A stretch of DNA of 64,000 nt from Promerops cafer. Its lineage: Eukaryota; Chordata; Aves; Passeriformes; Nectariniidae. Below are positions 13,201 through 28,200 of the stretch, piece after piece. Position 1 is the stretch's first letter. Every line of letters starts with the position of its first letter. Location: the NCBI GenBank assembly GCA_013398275.1, contig VZSE01001754.1, forward strand, positions 1,505,140 through 1,569,139. The letters run 5' to 3'. Below the pieces are notes generated by a model. That model ran no database searches, had not been told where the DNA came from, and saw only the letters and a list, made by a program, of their open reading frames with translations. The translations under genes were made by a program, and so were the position numbers.

Positions 13201-16200
13201 TATTTAGACCTTGGTAATAAACTATTTTTAGCACCATCTGTTTTTCTAGTTTGTTCCCTTGCTTAGGCAAGAGCATACTTTTATCCAGCTCCCTCTTCCT
13301 TGCCCATTTAAAAGAATCCACAGAGTCTAAACTGAAGCACAAGTTAGGATCACTCGGAATATTTACTGTGCAGCAATCCTCCTAAACATGTTCTGGAAAT
13401 CAAACCTGCTGACTAAGGACAGTCTTGGGCTGATGTAACACTATATGTTGTCTTCACAGAACTGAGCAGATTTTTTTTTAATGTAAGGGGCAATGTGTTT
13501 CACACAAAGGAGGTTACTATCTGGAAAGAAACAACTGTGATCATTAACTGCATTAAGCCATCTGAAAAGTGGTTCACAACTCCTGGCAGTGCTTTTCTGG
13601 GACATAGTTGCCAAGTTTCACCCTCATTAACACATGGATTTTTTTTTTTTTTTTTGGTCACAAGTACATTCTGCCAGGCCAGGCTGCTGTGAGAGGGGGA
13701 GACAAATCATAAGTAGCTGCTGCAAGCACCTTGTTTCAGAGATGAGTTTCAAGTGCAGCTGTTACCCATTCAGAAACTCCCTCAAACCTTAAATTACCTC
13801 TTTGAGGTAATCAATGAGTTTACATTGATATTCTGCCTTTAGCATGTGACAACACTGGTGGCCTCTGCAGCATGAGAAGGGACAGAATGAAGGGATTCCT
13901 TGAACCCAGAGAAGCAAGGCTTTGGGTACTTCATGCTGATTAAGTTCTCAGAAATGCACTTGACAGGAGCAGATATATTCATCTTACCCTCCTGGCTCAC
14001 AAAAGTTTTGTTTTTACCCAAACAGTAGCACAAATATTGAAAAGTTTTACTGTTAACTGTGTCAGATTAAGAAATTTTACTGTAGAGCAAGGCAGAAAAC
14101 TCATGTAAAATATGAGCTCATGGAGTTAGAAAGGGCAGCAGCAATAAGGGTTGCAAGCTGGTTTCCTAGGCCTTGCAGCAGAGGTCAAGCATTCCTAGGA
14201 AGCAGACTGCATGCAGCAGAAAACCAAAATAACTCCCAGCATGTAGTACATAGGTCAAAATTAAATTCTACAAATGCACAACAGAAACATACAGACACTA
14301 TAATGAGGTCCAACAAAGTCTTGAGGGCTTTGAAACTTTCAGGCAATCAATATTATTAATAGAACATTCATTTGGCACTGGCATTATGCAACAATAATTT
14401 CAGTGTGAAGGAAATATAACAGTGCTGCCCACCCAGCAGCCCCTGGGATGTTTCCTTCCACTTCACTGCCTTTTTTTTTTTTTTCGGTGGAGGAAACAGG
14501 ACACAGCACTTCTAACAGCAAGTACCAGAAACTGCCAGGTACATGGAAAGGCTCCTTGGCAGCACAATACATGGACAGGCCATTCCCAGGATGGTGAAGT
14601 CTGCTCCTGCTGAGAAGCATCTCCACAAGCCCCAGCAGCAACCACTGTGTCCCATCTGCCAAGGCTCCCCACTGATATGACAAGTGGTCTGTCTCTCTCC
14701 AGGGGAAAAAAGCTCCAAATCAGTGCTGCTTGGAGAGGACACCTCTCAGAGGACAGTCTGCCTCAACTGAGAGAGCTCAATAAAAGCTGTTCAAAGGACA
14801 GGATCAGTCTGCAGTACCTCGAGTGGCCACACAAAGCACATGGACAAAAGCCAGCACATACAGTAACTGTCGCAATAAACTTAAGATTTACTGCCAAGTA
14901 TGTTTAAGAGTAAAAACTAAGATTACAACTTGTAGTTCAATTCCCTAAGGCTGTTGAATAACCTGCAAATACATTACAACATGAGAGCAAACTGGTGATT
15001 AACCAGGAATATAATCAGAGGATCTGGAAATCTTCAAAAATGCAGCTTGTTGCAAGCCTTATAGCAAAGCATCTGACTTCCATGAGGGCAAGGATGCTCG
15101 CTTGCTTGCACATAAACATACCCTTTTGTGAAGATTTGGAAGGTGTAACCTACCTGATTCCTTTTAAAAAGCTGACACCTTATTAGCTAGTACATATGCA
15201 TATTTAGTATGATTCTGCATTTAGACAGGACTACAGGGACAGATGAATCAGTCTCAGAAAGCAGCTGGAGAAGATGATGGTAAAAAGATCCAGGATCAAG
15301 CTCGCTAGGATCTGCCCATCCACCCTTCCCTTACACACCAGATGGCTCTGGAAAGACAACAGTTATCTGTCCTTAAAAATCACTGATGACAAAGAAAGGG
15401 CTTCGTGATTAACCCTCAAGTCCATTCCCATTTGAGGGGTGGCTGTGTGCCAGTGAAAGGAACTGAGGCAAGTTAGAAAATCTGTACAAGCTCCATTTAT
15501 ATCCCAGTCCATCAGGGATCTCTCTCTCCCCTCCACCCCAATGACTAAGGGATCTGAACAAGTGGGATCCACAACTCCAACACTGAAACCCTCTCAGTCA
15601 ATATTCTTACATTAGCAAGCCTATGTGAAATTGATCTACAGCTGGTTCTAACTGTATCAAATTATGTATTGGCAAAAAACAGGAACCATTAGGAGATTTG
15701 TATTTTACCCTACTTAAGTAGCTAATAATCTATAAGTGAAGTCTGATGTTATCTATCTTGAACTTTCAATTTTAAAAATAATACTCTAAAAGCATTGAGG
15801 TAGTTTGAACAAAATGTGACTTTTTTTAAAAAGTCATACAATACATGTATTTTTGAAACTTCAATAAGTTTGTTACCACTACTCAGCATTTTGAACAGTA
15901 TTACTTCAGTCCTCATGATGATCATTATTCAACAACATGTTTCCATGTCAAGGCCTCCAATGGCAGAGCACAGTGAAAGAAATTCAGAAAGGCCTTTTGA
16001 TATATAAATGAATTGTGTATGTGATATGTAAGCAGCCACAAACAAATCTCTGTCTCCTGACACTAGTCAGAATAAACATATCAATACTAGCCTACAAGGT
16101 CACTAACATTAACTTATTCAGTGTTAACTCCTCCTGATTTGGAGTGGTATCACCCTTGTTCCTCCTAGTAGAAACATTTTATGGTGACAGGTATACAAAA

Positions 16201-19200
16201 TTCCCTGACAATATCCAACAGTTCACCATTTTCTACAATTGCAGTATTTACACAAGCACACACTGGCTTATGTCCACTACAAATGTCTGGAGGCCATCTG
16301 AACGAGTTTGTGTTACACTTTACTCAAGCTGAAGGTGGGAATCCAACTCTTTAGTTGTTAAGATTTAAGAAGTGGATACATACTTCAGGTATTGCAAGTA
16401 TGCATTACAAAGGACTCCTCCTACCCCCATCAAACAGAATAACATATTTACCAGATTAACCACACCCTAATATTTAATCTAATTGGTTTTGAATCAGACT
16501 GTATCACTACAAGATGCAAAAAACCACTACGCTTGACACACAGGCACCTCAGACTTGAGGACCCATTTGAAAAAACTGAATTCTTTCTGCTGCCCACTCT
16601 TGCAAGGGAGAGGACACCTCCTGCAGAGCTCAACCACCACAGAATAGAGGTGAGATAAGCTGAATTTAAACAAGGGTTCTGTCCAAAGGATATGAAAACA
16701 ACCAGACAGTTTGGATCTCGTAGAGTTTATTGGTGCCTCAAAAGATGGGAATCAATTAAGTTCTGTCCAGTATACAGAAGCCATTCAATATTATTAATTA
16801 CTACCTAACTACTCAGGGTCCGTGCTTTCTGCTGTTAAAGGACCTTAGGCTTAGTAACAGAAAGGACAGAAAATTCTCATTTCTTCTTACAGTTATTCAA
16901 ACTCTCCACGAGGTGTCCTCTCCCTAGGAGAGCAGAAAGAACTAAGTTCTTTTAGAATATGAATACCAGAGAATAGTATTTTTCAACATGAAGCACATAT
17001 ATACTTTAGTTATAAGTCTGAGGTGAGTCTGGAAGAGAAACACTTCACTGCAAATTTAAGTATTTCGGTTCATAATAAATTCCATTATTACATTCCTATT
17101 CACCTGACACAGTACTTCTATTTAACAAGCTTAAGGGCCATTTACCAACCCAACTGAACACTTGCATGCCCTGAAAACACACCTTACTGTGCCAACTACG
17201 TGAGCGCTGCAAAATTGAAAAAAGCAAGTTTATTGCTCTGGGACATGCAATTTTAACAAGCCTTGGAAAGTCAACTTTAAAAAATTTTTGGTTCTATAGT
17301 AACACAGGCTCAAGTTACAAGAGTTCCACAACCAAAATAATATTAAATGCTTAACACAATGGCCTGTGCATTCAGCACTTCAGGACAGTACAATCACTCC
17401 GAAATCCCTGAAACCTTCAAGTCTGTATTTTGATTCAGGAAAGTATCCTTCAAACAAGTATGATGAATAACGTTCTCAAAAAAACCCCAAACCTGCTAGG
17501 TAAGCTATTATGCAAAAGTAAACTCTAATTAAATGCTGAAAGGAGAGAACCAAAAAAAATCCCCCACACTAAGTTTATATTTGAAGGGTTTGGAGCACAT
17601 CAAGAGTCTCAGCCTCTGGATCAATTTTAGTTTTGTGCACTAATGAAGAATTTCAGTGAGGCTCTATGTTGACTATGCTTCAAGCACATCTGATTTCTGC
17701 CACTCTCAGCACACACTACAGCAGTTACAAGTAACCTTGAAGCTCTACAAAATAGGACAAGACAGTTAAGCCACAAGCACCTGTCATATGTGTTTTAAGA
17801 TCTTTCATAATATTTGTACATCATAACACTACTTCATATCACTTATTTTAACCTACTAGTTCAAACTCAAATACCCTTGTAACATATATCTTCTAAAAAG
17901 GACAATTTTCAACACACTGGCTGAAATGGAGTTACCCAGCATTAGCTGAAGTTCAGAAAACTTTCAGTCCTGCTAAGCAATTGACACCACAGTCTTCTTG
18001 TTCCAGTACTGCCAAGACCACAAAGCTCTCCTGCTCTTTACTGGTCTTGTGAATTAGTCTAGAAGACAAGCAAAGCACATGCTGATCAACGTAAAACAGA
18101 ACTGAAAACTGAGATAGTTGAAATATAACTAGACAAAGGCAAAAAGTCTCATACAGTATCAAAAGCCACACCTGAAGAACCCTGGGAATATGCAAAACCC
18201 TTTCCCAGAAGGACAGTATCTTTACAGAGCTTAAATTGCTCAACCTCTGGTCTTTAAGGCTCTTTTAAACTCTGCATTTGTAAAAGGTTTAGAGGCCCAA
18301 GCAATCATACACAGGATTTTTGAGTTGTGACAAACTAGCCTACCTCTTGTGTGAGAAAAAGGACCCCGCAGGCTACTGTGCCTTCTGGTTTTACTATTCA
18401 GGCTTGGCTGAGGGAAGGCAGTTTCTTCAGCAGGGAGGTAGAAATGTTACTAAGTGTGGTACTGCAGCCCCCTGCTACGTGCATCCTTCCTGGGTAAGGC
18501 AGAAGGAGGAGAGACTCTCAACCCACAGCAGGGACCAGTGACCCAGGAGGGACACACTGAGCCAGGCCTTGGCTCTAATGCAGACCTAAAGATCTACCCG
18601 AGTGAGATCTACCACTTCTCCTTCCCCTTCCACTGACAGGCACAGGATGTTGTTCTCCTATTGCACTAGAACATCGTGTCCTTTTGAAAGTGAAATAGTT
18701 ACATACAAAAAAATCTGCAAGAAGAATTTCAACGCTTTGATATTTCTGATCAAGGCACACTATGCAATGATACCTGGAACACGAGGGTACTGCAAATAGG
18801 AAATGTTAAAAATTTTCAACAGGCCTCCAAAATATAACTCAATATTTTATCCCACTGAAACACATCATGAAAACACTTTTGTGCTGGAGATACTTCACAT
18901 TCAAAACATTCTGCCAACTGACTAAGAGGGCCCATTTTTGCAACCCCCAAAATACCAAGATACGCTCCTTCTTTTTTAGGGGAAAACTGAAATTATTATG
19001 GGTTTGCATTTACAAAGAATGAACTGGGAATAGGCACTACACTAAGAGAAGAGTGTCTGCATTCAGCTATTCTACAACAGTCATTGTCCTTCACACACTT
19101 CTCACTTGGTAGCTGCTACATAGGCTAGCCTCAACTCACTCATACATGAGGCCTTCCTACAACTTGTCCCCTCAAAGTAACGAGTTGTCAAATTGGTGGT

Positions 19201-22200
19201 ATGATTAGGAAAAAAAAATTAAGTCCAGGCTTCCTTTGGTAATACTGCAAAATAATTCACATGAAAGAACGTTAGTGCTGTTTTCAAATTAAAACCAGAG
19301 GGTGTTTCCCTACTACAGGAGAAACATGTTCGACAGACTAAAGATAACCCTTGTCAAATCATCCTGTATACTTTCCATTAATAAAGCACAGTTCAATTAA
19401 ACATAAGTACAGTTCAGATGAGCACACTGCATTTCATGAAACTGGAAGCAATGGTCCTAAGTCAGAGAAAGGAAAATTTGTACAAACATCTGCAAAAAAA
19501 GTTCAGTGAGTTCATCCTCTCTCCTTTCTCAGTTTCCAAAGTACTCCATATTTTTGCTTCTCCTATCATCCTTCTTTATAATGCCTATAAGAAAGGATAT
19601 TCTTTTGGATCAAAAAAAAAAAAAGAACTGCCAAGATTAGCTCTACAAAGTTTCAGTTACACTTGACAAAGTAGTTGTTGAAATTGTTTATGTCAGTTTA
19701 TCAGTTTATGTCAGTTTATCAGTTTCTATATCTAATTTAAGTACTTGGGTACTTAGTCACTTGGTTGAAGTTTACAAGGTTGCCACATTAATAACTGAGT
19801 TATCAGCACACTGTTGGCTGCTCAGCAGTACTGAAGCAAGCAGAAACAGTTGCACTTAAGAACTGAGGATGCATTTGCTATTTTCTCAAAAGCAGAGAAG
19901 ACTTAAAATGGAAGTGCTGTTAAGCAAACATCCGGATCGATGGAACAGTCATTTCACAGAGCACTGAATGAACCAAGTTATTTTTTAACTACTGCAAGTT
20001 CAAGATTCTTAAAAAAGGCTGTAGTTACACCAGTATTGCAACAAGAACAACTAATGGAAAACTACCCAGGCTTCTGTTTCACACAGGGTGCTGCAGCTCA
20101 GACTCCAAAAGGTTTGGGCTACAACAAGCTCTTCACATTTCTGCCGTTTTATTGTTGAAGTCAGAGAATTTTAGCCACTACAGGTTTATCAAAAATACCC
20201 TGTCAGCAAGATACATCTTTTGACATAGGTCCCTTTGTGTTAAGCTTAATTTTGCTATCTACTACTTATCCAGTTGATGACTTGCACTAGAAATTTTATT
20301 TATCTTTGATTACCTTCTACTGCACTTCAGAGTTAAAAGCTCCTGTTCAGGAGCTGCATTTTGTTCTCTATCACTTCATTATCACAACAAACCTAATCTG
20401 CAAGGTACCACCTTATTTCCCAGCTAATGCAAATATTTACATGAACTATTTAGTTGCATTTTTAAACCAGACAGGTGATGTCTGATCAAAGTATTTTCCT
20501 GAAAGTCAGATACACAACGCAGCAGATGTGTTCACGTGGCAGAACAACCTTAAAATCTGTGGTGGGATCTCCAACACTGGAAACAGTGCAGAGAAACTAT
20601 AACCATGACAACAGCAAATCACCTACAAAAAAAGGGCTGCAACACCTCCTGGTATCAAAACAACATGAGTCCTAACTTCATCCTGCGTTGCCCAAATACA
20701 AGCAGTGTTTTTCACTCCAAACTGACACTCCCAATCTTGATCTCAAGAGCAAATGTGAAACCAGCTCCTTCTGCTACACATAAATGAATAATTTATTTAT
20801 ATAAAAGTGAGTCAATTTAGAGAATTATTCAACAACTAAGAAAACCAAAGACTCAAGGACCTAAAGAAAAGCATGTTAAAATAATTCAATTTTTCATCTC
20901 TGCTTGCACAGAAAGTTGGACAACTCCAAACATCTGGATCTGAAGAAATTAGCAGGATTTGAAAGAAATATAGTTTCATTTAGTCCTGATTTTCTTTAGA
21001 CTCACCTGAAAGTAACTGTACTAACTTCTGCCATAAATAATTTTTTTTTCATTCAACAAAAAGTTTTTAATCCTTTGCTCTAAAATGCACAGTAGAAAGC
21101 TCATACACCTGACCACTTGAATCCTGGTAAATCCCTACATAGATTCCAGAAACACTCAATATCCACACCAGAGGACTGCCCACCAGCACTGACTGACCCT
21201 CCTGTTGCTCTCTCCCTTCAACCATACCAAAAACGTCCCCAGATTTTAGAGGATTCTTGGCACTGTCTATTCCTGAGTAATTCTTCTGAAACAGACAAGA
21301 TTCCTATTGCTTTTGCAAACTTAAACCAATCTCATTTCAAAATGGAAATTCTTCCCTACACATACAAGTCCTCACCCTTGTAATTTTTGCAACAAAAGCT
21401 CATTTCACATCAGGACTGCAGCTGCATTTGTTGTAAGCCAATTTTCTTCCTTCACCAAAAACCCCCAGCAGTCATTACACTCAAGTAGTCTTATAGATAC
21501 CAGTTTGAAGCAAGTTATTTTCCCTAATATGTTTATATACCACACTGAATTTAAAAAGTCTTTTTGAACATCAAAAACCCCACAGAAGATGAGTCTTCTC
21601 CACTAATCCAGTTTAAACCTCGTACTTTCTTTTCTTCTTCTTGTGTGCACTGATCTCACAGGAAGTTTCTTGGGTGGAGACTTGAGAAACGGTTCAGAGG
21701 CTTTTGAAAACTATCTGAATTACTCGTTTGGTTTTGTTGCACATGCCCACTTTCTACCATCCAAACAGACCTTAAACCAGAATATAGTTCCAGAGAAAAA
21801 CCTCTGCCCTGGCATATCTTCATGCCCTTAGAGCTGAGGAGATCACACACCCCACTCAGCAGAGCAATTAATGCCATATGCTACTTACCCTTACTGCCCT
21901 AATCAAAGCAGGTTAAAAGGCTTTTCTGCAAGTAAGACAGGCAAGGGAGCTCAGTGACCAGACTCCAGCCCAAGGGAGCCCAGAACAGCAGCATGACACA
22001 ACCAGTCTTGGAAGTCACGCCTTGTCCCAAAAGGAAAAGGGTGAGTTATTCAAAACCATGCTATGACACAGCACTTGGAATAAAAAGTCAAGTTATAGTC
22101 TGCACTAAAGGCCCTAACAGCAACAAAACTTGCACTGCCTACAAAAAAAAATAAACTAAGCATTGAAACTCAATTGCTTCCTCCAGGAAAGTACACAGAA

Positions 22201-25200
22201 AGACAAGTCCAGAAGAGAATAATGGTTTCTTCTTCATCATGATCAGACAGTTTTCTAAGAACTGCATCTCTTCCAGTTTCATGTACTTAAGAGCATTGGT
22301 ATGTTTATCTGAAGTGTGGTACACTAACCTGCTCCCAACTCTAATGTTGCCCTCCATGACCGGCTAAATCATCATTTATGAGTTCTGCAAGACAGTCCAG
22401 CAATACTGAGACCCTCACATAGAGCAGAAATCTAATCAACACACAAAACAACTGCTCAAAGATGGAGGTGGCAATACATCTTTGTGACAGTGCATCTGAA
22501 GACTGCTTACAAATGGGAAAAAATATGCTCCAAGGAGTACATCATATTAACATACTTCATGAGTTAAAGCTGAGTGACATCAGCCACATAAGGGAAGGCT
22601 GGAATATTCATGAACTTGAGCAAAATGATATCATGGGCACATTTATAGAAAAGCACAAGGTCACACCATCAAACTGCATCACGAGGAATTAATCAGTTGG
22701 AAGGGTCAGAGCAGAGCAAGAAAAACAGGTGACTGCTGTCACCATCACAAAACAGCCGTAAAAGGAGAGAGAATAAAAGCAAAAAAAATCAGAGGTAGGC
22801 AAGGTTCACAGTCTGCTTCAGCAGAGCCTGGTTTAATACTTAGCATGGCAAAAGACAATTAGCAGTAACTTTCTCCAAGCAGGCACACTGCAGAGGGATC
22901 AGCTGGAAGGAAGGGCTGAAGAAGCAGCTCCAGGGCACAAACACACTTGCTAAGGCCACGTGTTATCATCAGCCAGGAGTAAGTTCAAGAAATCACTCAC
23001 AACCTTCTTCACAGCAGTTTTCTAACATAAACCAACCATGTTGGGAATGAACAATAAAATCCAGTTCCAATTAAAATCCGTGTTAGATGGTGCTCATGTG
23101 CTAATCCTAAAAGTAAAACAAAACAAACCACAGCAACTTCTGTGATATTCACTTGATTTTTATAGGATACTGAAGCCCAGGAACCTGTGTAATGTCTTTC
23201 AACAAGAGACTTCAGCTTGGATATACATCTGACAGTTAGTACTGGGAAATTGATGCTTCCACAGTATGTAAGCCTAATGAAGAAGGTTAAGGAAGAGAAA
23301 CCAGCAGGGTGGTTAGTGTTACACAAGAACAAATTTATCGTAAATCTCAAGATATATTTAAATAGATCACAAAAAAATATTTTGACCACAAGCTGGCCAG
23401 TGAAGGGTGAAAGTAACCTTACTCTGTGTACACAAAACCTTTTCAGATGGAGAGAAGAAAAAAAACTCAAAGTAGGTATGAGTCACATTAAAGAATTTAA
23501 ATATGACTGCTTTGGAATTGACATGTAGAAGAGGAAGGAGGTTTAAGGCAGAGGGAGTTAACAGCAGCACTCATAGTTCACTAACAGTTCCACTGAGGTT
23601 TGTTCTTACAGATTAGAGGTTATTACAAATACGACTGTTCACTAAAAATGCATTTCAACATCCTGGCCCTCCTTCATTTCCTCTCTGTAATCCTTTGGTT
23701 TACAGTTTCCAAACATGAACTTCAAGGATCAAGTTATTTCTGCCGTAACCCAAAGGTAAAACCACTAATATGCATTACAAACCATATTATCATTACAAAA
23801 CTGGACTTGACCCTCAGTCTGCATGAATATAGAGCAAATGATCCCCCATGGAAGACATGATGAAGTCTGTTTCACAGCAAGGCTTCACCACAACAGAAGA
23901 AAAAAAAAACACCCCAGTATGACAGCAGCTAAATCAGCCAAGCAGTACTGCTTGCAACATCTCCTGTAAGATATCAAAGCAAAAAAAGGTTGTTTTGTTT
24001 TGTTGTTAGATGAACAGAGGAGAAACTCAAAGTGTCCCAAACCTGTCACTTGTTACACTCTGCAGAGAGTATGTTGTAGCACTAGTTTGAATCTCCTTTC
24101 TATTTAGGTCACAGTTCCTGCTACTCCCACAAGTTACTGTAGGACAGAGAAACACCTCATATTGTCCCTATTGCTTGCAGTGAAGGTGGCAGTATATTGA
24201 TTTTTGTTCTGTGTAACTGGCAGTTGGTTTCATCACTATTCAAAAGAGCAGGAATCTTAAGTTATATCATTGGTGCATGAGGAACTCCTAAAGTAGAAGA
24301 TCCAGCATGTATCAGTAGACTCATACCTGAAGAAAAAAATAGCATTTATGCCTAAAAAGACATTTGAAACCAAAGGCCATCTCAAGAACATCAGCTTTAC
24401 AAATAGTGCTGCTCAGGGAATTAATAATTGGAAGAGACAGGCATTGAGAGCTATTCATAGACCTAGAGCATACACTAAAAAGGTTGCAGAGGACACTCCT
24501 TCCTTCCCCCTCAAACTCTGCATTCCCTCCTGAAGTACACTAGTATGCTTTTTTTAACTCATAGCTTTAAGGCACTAACTTCCAGACTTTCAAACTGCTG
24601 ACAGTAGCAATGAAAAAAAAGAGATATCCCCAAATTCTGCTTGGGAACAGACCTTTTGGGCAGTTTTCACCCTTTTGCCACCATCCTCTAGCTGCTGACT
24701 GCCACACATGCAACTTGTCTCATGTCTCCCCAGAGGTCTTCATACTTTTCAGAATATGTATTAAGACAGAAAAAACCAGAGCTATGCTAAGCGGATTTCA
24801 ATTTAATATAGTAATATTAAAGATTCAAAACCACAGTCATTGATTGCAGAAGCAGATTCACTGAAAAAATACAACTACAAGCCACAAAAAGAGTTGATCA
24901 CAGTAGCAGAAGGATGTCCTGTGCATCTGGGAGCAAAGAGTGGACAGGGAGATGTTTGAGTGAGTTTATGTGGCTTCACAGATGCTGGATACTCTCAGCC
25001 CTGGCTCTCAGATATGCCATGGCTACAACATCCAGCATATGTCAGGGTCACTAGATCCCAAGCCTACCTAGTCAGGGGATGTTTTGTCTAAGGCAGCTTC
25101 TACAGTAGCCTAGGAATAGCTCAGTGTATTTATATAGGACTAACCGTGGGTCATGCCACCACATGAGGATCAGAGAACTCAGTTCCACTAGATCTTTCTG

Positions 25201-28200
25201 CTACAAGTCATAGAATATTCCTTTCTGCCATAACGAAAGTGGAGCAGGACTTAGTGATGCTCAGCACCAGGAAAGACAACTGGTTTTCTAGACAGTTATT
25301 CTCTACAAGGAACTAAACAGGATTTTGACACCAGACCAAAGAACTTGAAAAAAATCCCTAAACAGAAAGCAGCAGAGCAGAGCTGCAAAAATAACTCAGA
25401 GCAAAGCCAAAGGGACTGGCAGAACAGCAGTGTACATGAAGCAGAACCTGAGGAGTGGCAAGCTGTGTAAACTATTTAATTCTGCACATGTCCTGTTCTC
25501 AGACAGGAATAGAGAAAGAATCACTCCCACTTCCAACATTCCATTCTGCTGTCCTCCCTCCAAAAGAAAGAGAGCTTACAGCAGCAAGTAATAGTCCATA
25601 ACATCCTTATAAAACATATAACATGTTTTGTAACATAAGCACATGCAGGAACTCACAGATACAGTAACAGGGAAAGAAGCTGGCAACACTTAGGAGGAAA
25701 AAAGTTTTTAGACCATGTGAAATTAGCCAGCAGACGACATGCTGGGTTGCCAATTCCCAGTAAATACAGACAGGCATTTTGTAAAGATGCTTACATGCCA
25801 TCTGAAAAAAAATATTGACTCCCAGTAGAACAGTTCCATACTTTAGGTTTGTACCATGTAAGATCCATCCTAGAGGAAAAAGCCTTATGTGCAGACAAAG
25901 GTTTCCTTTTTCAAGGCCTGTTACTGAAAGAGCTTTTCAAGTTCAAGAATCTTACTTTTTTTTTAAGAACACAGCTGGGCAGAACAGCATCCAAATTCAA
26001 CAGTATCAGAAGCAGAGACTAGAGGTTCTCCAAACCCTGTGTCAAACCATCAGACTAACCCCTTCAGGCAACAATGTTTAAGGTAAGAAAAACAGTAATC
26101 TGTCTTTGAAAAGTAACTAGGTCAAAAAAATACTCTGCTGTGGTTAGAAAAAACCCACAAGGCCACTTCTTGACAAACTTTATGACCCGTATAACTCTGA
26201 TTTGGAATACACTTATCAGTTATGTTTCAGCACAGAAAACTTAAATCTGTTTGTGACAGCAACATCATTTTACGGAGCAAGACCGGGAAAAAAATGCTCA
26301 CCTCTAACACTGCTCAACCCAGAAAGTTTTTTCTAAGAAATTAAGGACTACATTAATTAGAAAATACAGCTATAAGTAAAGGACATTTTTCATCATAATG
26401 AGGGGGGGAATTACACAAGATCTGGATTAGCCAAGCTCAGATACATCTGAAATGGAGCCCTAGATGGATAGCAATTCCCAACCCCCTTCGCCTTATTTAA
26501 GCTACCTAGATATTCATCTTGTTCATGGCAGGAAGAGGTAAAAGCATCAAATTTAAGTCTGGCATTATGTCCAACAACTTGGCAAACTGCAGATTAATCC
26601 CCAGGTACTTATATCAGAGTAAATCAAGTCTCAGTTAACTGGGCCTATTTACTAAAACAGGATTGGAAAAATTAAAAGCATGTTTGACTTCAAGCCTTGT
26701 AGAAGCTGAAGGTATTGGGACAGGACCTGCTGGTCCTGCCTGAAGGATCTGTCAGCAATATGAACAGTTGCTCCCATAAGCCTAAAACTATACAAGAAGC
26801 CTCAGATGTGCCCTGGAGCTCATAGGAAAAGCTTTCCTGTTCTTCAACACCTATTTTGAAAGGCCTTCCTTCTCAAAAATGGCTGTTCCTTAGACAAGGT
26901 ACAAACACTAACAAGCTCTAGTGTCAAAAAATCATCGATAACCAAAGGAATTCCACTAGTTTTGCACCAGGCACAGAGCTATATAGGAACAACATCAGAT
27001 GCACTGAAATAGCAGGGATTTGGAGACCATTCATGTTCAGCAGATACCAAATGCTATGGGCAGGACTCTCCCACAAGTGTGAGCTCTGATGATTAAGTGC
27101 CCCAGGCTACTCTCAGAAGAAGCCAAATACCAGCAACTGGAAACTTCCAGCTTACTGAAGTAACTATTTGCAGTACTTTGAACTAAGCTAAAAATACATA
27201 GTCTTTGATATATCAAGGATCCTTCTCATCTAAATCAGTATGAAGCTAGCACTACATGCACACCAGTACAGGCAAAACATATCACTTGTCCCCCTCACTA
27301 TAACAATATTTACTTTTTAATAGACTACTTTCATTTTTAATAGGTTACAGCCTAATCTGTGATGCCCTAAAATATACTCACAAGAACTAAGTAAATTTAA
27401 AAAGCCCAGAAGGTAACCCTGTGAGATCAATTCATACGGGTTTTGTACCACAATATATAAAGTTGGCATTTAAAGGTTTCACATATTAGATTAAATTATA
27501 AACTGGATAGAGAATGTTTCTCTAAACCACCCCACTAAAAGTAAAAATACCTGTCAGATGCTAAAGCTTAGCAGGACCAGGATACTAATTATCCATGATT
27601 CATTAGCCATCCCACAAATCTGTTATTGCTTCCTCATATGGAAAGGTCTTAAGGACTGTCATATTCTGAAGCCTGGCAGTCAGAAGATGACTCACTCACT
27701 TTGAGACAAAACATTATTACCAAAATATAATGCCTGTTTCATACCGACATTGTAATCACCATTGTATTTGAAAGATGAAAACAAGGAAAAGGAATTCAGC
27801 TTCCCTTCCTCTGAGTCCTCCTCATACAAAACTGAAACCACAGGGGTGGCAAGGGGAGGGGAGTGAGGAAGGGAAAAACAAATGCTGAAGTGGTTTCTAT
27901 AACCAAACCCTCCATAATTTCAAAGCATGTACGACATTAACATGCTGCAGAGTGAGCGCAGGAAAGCACAGCTTCAGGGAAGATGATGCCTTATACCAGT
28001 GCCTTGCACACTGCCATTTGCTTAAGGACATCCTTAAACAACAAAAATTCAAGTAGCTGGAGAGCCCAAACTTAATTACACAACAGAGGTTGTGAAAAGA
28101 AGTGTTTCACAGTTAGCACATCTTCATCTACATAAAATAAAACACAAGAAAACTAAAGCAGCTGTGATGAAGGACGGTCTGTAATTCAGAACCATAAAAG

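Noticed and set aside
13793..13811. 8-bp stem, 3-nt loop hairpin
   Set aside because: Short and isolated; chance occurrence is likely.
20338..20355. 8-bp inverted repeat around a 2-nt centre
   Set aside because: Too short to separate from chance; no context.
21622..21661. Pyrimidine tract ending in CTCACAG followed by an open frame on the plus strand
   Set aside because: Looks like a splice acceptor, but no partner donor, exon or recognisable protein was found nearby; such sites are common in introns.
23009..23470. 153-codon hydrophobic minus-strand frame
   Set aside because: Hydrophobic composition follows from T-rich sequence. No domain or topology pattern, no exon context, and overlapping plus-strand frames of similar quality.
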